Assembly (NCBI GenBank): GCA_943789475.1
Contig: CALSUG010000005.1
Span: forward strand, 331,470 to 395,469
Direction of reading: 5' to 3'
From: an uncultured Alphaproteobacteria bacterium
Lineage (GTDB): Bacteria > Pseudomonadota > Alphaproteobacteria > Micavibrionales > UBA1664
DNA length: 64,000 nt
Part shown: positions 63,265 through 64,000 of the stretch, piece after piece
Layout: each line of letters starts with the position of its first letter
Numbering within the stretch: the first letter of the stretch is position 1
The notes under the pieces: model-generated
Seen by the model: the letters and a program-made list of their open reading frames with translations, nothing else
What the model was told of the DNA's origin: nothing
Database searches by the model: none
Translations under genes and position numbers: made by a program

Positions 63265-64000
63265 TTAAACAATCACAGTCCCATTGGTGATCAATGTCGC
63301 CATATCATTATTATCCCAAAACACACCTTCCATACGGATTGAATATTCCATAGATGCATTTGTGCCCGTGCCGTCATTATCGATATAAATATATGAGCGT
63401 GCTGTGTTGTGAGAGACAGACACGTAATCTGTTATATTTTCCGTTAACGGATCATAAGCAGAGACTAGATCAGAAATATCCAATATATCACCATCCGCGA
63501 CGTTAAAATCATGGACACGATCATAGATACTCGTGTACTGAGAATAATCTGTAAACATGAATGTATCTGCACCTGCGTTACCGTATAAACGATCGTAACC
63601 TAATCCACCATTCAATGTATCGTCACCTGTACCAGCAAGGATGAAGTCTTGACCATCTCCACCGTCAATAACATCATTCCCATCTTCACCATAGAAAACA
63701 TCATCACCATCTCCACCGTAAAGTATATCGTCACCATCACGACCATAGAGAGTATCGTTTCCTGCATCTCAATAGAGAGTATCGTTACCGTTACCACCAT
63801 CGAGTTTAGCATCGTCACCGTCGCCGCCATAGAGTGTGTCATTACCCTCACCACCCCAGAAGATATCAGCGCCTATACCACCGTAAAGTATATCGTCACC
63901 ATCACGACCATAGAGAGTATCGTTCCCTGCATCACCGTAAATAGTGTCATTACCAGCTTCACCATCGAGTTTAGCGTCATCACCGTCGCCACCATAGAGT
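63265..64000 (-). pseudogene. RTX-repeat secreted protein, 3' part, interrupted by an in-frame TGA
   Basis: The gene enters from beyond the window end. It encodes glycine-rich calcium-binding nonapeptide repeats of the type GGDGDD-X-L-Y (for example '[16 protein letters not shown]'), then a C-terminal module 'NAGADTFMFTDYS...DRVHDFNVADGDILDISDL' resembling the type I secretion target domain, ending 'TNGTVIV'. A TGA at 63769-63771 falls where a repeat Gly (GGA/GGT) is expected, between 'NDTLY' and 'DAGNDTLYG'. A single base change would restore it. The stop cuts off the last 167 codons including the secretion signal, so export should fail. A 165-bp unit is tandemly repeated in it. Confidence 0.88.
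63672..64000. repeat. 165-bp tandem repeat inside the RTX gene
   Basis: The plus-strand segment around 63717-63768 recurs at 63882-63933, and the segment at about 63797-63835 recurs at about 63962-64000, both offset by exactly 165 bases (55 codons) and nearly identical. The broken Gly codon at 63769-63771 is GGT in the other copy. The repeat units probably continue beyond the window. The left boundary given is approximate. Confidence 0.7.

Noticed and set aside
63769-63771. TGA read as glycine (alternative genetic code)
   Set aside because: Some lineages read TGA as Gly, and the position fits Gly, but TGA serves as a normal stop for many intact genes here (for example ruvC), so a nonsense mutation is the simpler reading.
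63612-63854. 80-residue Met/Val-rich frame on the minus strand in the RTX gene
   Set aside because: It is out of frame with the RTX repeats; the GGDGDD-type reading is plainly the coding frame.
1-64000. CRISPR arrays, insertion sequences, prophage genes, rRNA operons
   Set aside because: No regularly spaced repeats, transposase, phage structural gene or rRNA segment was seen on either strand. The only tandem repeats are in the RTX gene and the short ones at 63227-63256.

Overview
This window comes from an AT-rich alphaproteobacterium (roughly 40% G+C by eye) with a Gram-negative envelope and aerobic energy metabolism. The gene orders are alphaproteobacterial: coaBC-dut-mutS; DUF721, dsbA, smc followed by atpI-B-E-F'-F; nadD-rsfS-rlmH-envC-ctpA-deacetylase-rppH; yebC-ruvCAB-ybgC-tolQRAB; tkt / DUF4164-like / zapA / 6S RNA / 5-FCL / ymdB; and nuo-birA-coaX-rnj-DUF1467-proS. 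A free-living or predatory lineage near Rhodospirillales/Micavibrionales is a guess; no rRNA is present to settle it.

Layout. 1-6.0 kb (+): partial ubiE, a secreted Met/Glu-rich protein, coaBC, dut, mutS. 5.9-6.7 kb (-): an unknown His-rich protein. 6.9-25.6 kb (+): rimO, a frameshifted hybrid histidine kinase, L,D-carboxypeptidase, DUF721 protein, efp, an inositol-phosphatase-family gene, an OmpA-like protein, a DsbA-like protein, smc, the Fo part of ATP synthase, then nadD to a divergent polysaccharide deacetylase. 25.7-26.1 kb (+): rppH, closed by a bidirectional terminator. 26.2-32.8 kb (-): tolB-A-R-Q, ybgC, ruvB-A-C, yebC. 32.9-33.9 kb (+): a response regulator and an unknown partner. 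33.9-36.0 kb (-): ymdB, 5-formyl-THF cyclo-ligase, 6S RNA, zapA and a coiled-coil protein. 36.2-42.6 kb (+): small secreted proteins, tkt, gap, fba, rpmE. 42.6-47.8 kb (-): proS (archaeal/eukaryal type), two small envelope proteins, RNase J, coaX, birA. 47.8-60.9 kb (-): respiratory complex I genes nuoN to nuoE. 60.9-62.8 kb (-): an acyltransferase and an FTR1 iron permease. 63.0-64.0 kb: the edge of what looks like an integrated element, with a 3' tRNA-Asp remnant, short repeats and a broken RTX gene running off the window.

Most unusual region: the nuo cluster. It starts at nuoE (nuoA-D are not in the window) and carries insertions that the standard operon lacks. Two paralogous four-helix membrane proteins of unknown function sit between nuoE and nuoF, joined by overlapping or abutting start and stop codons. 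A MazG-like NTP pyrophosphohydrolase sits between nuoG and nuoH. nuoG itself is full length but carries six single-base insertions, every one in a short homopolymer, with the codons between them intact. Either this is very recent decay or it is a local sequence error; the histidine kinase has a similar extra A in an A10 tract.

Other non-coding features: an 84-bp inverted-repeat element in two copies (6.8 and 38.6 kb) with conserved arms and a divergent core of fixed length, a 6S RNA with a readable promoter, and several intrinsic terminators. A 45-residue protein gene with its own ribosome-binding site lies at 38.8-38.9 kb.
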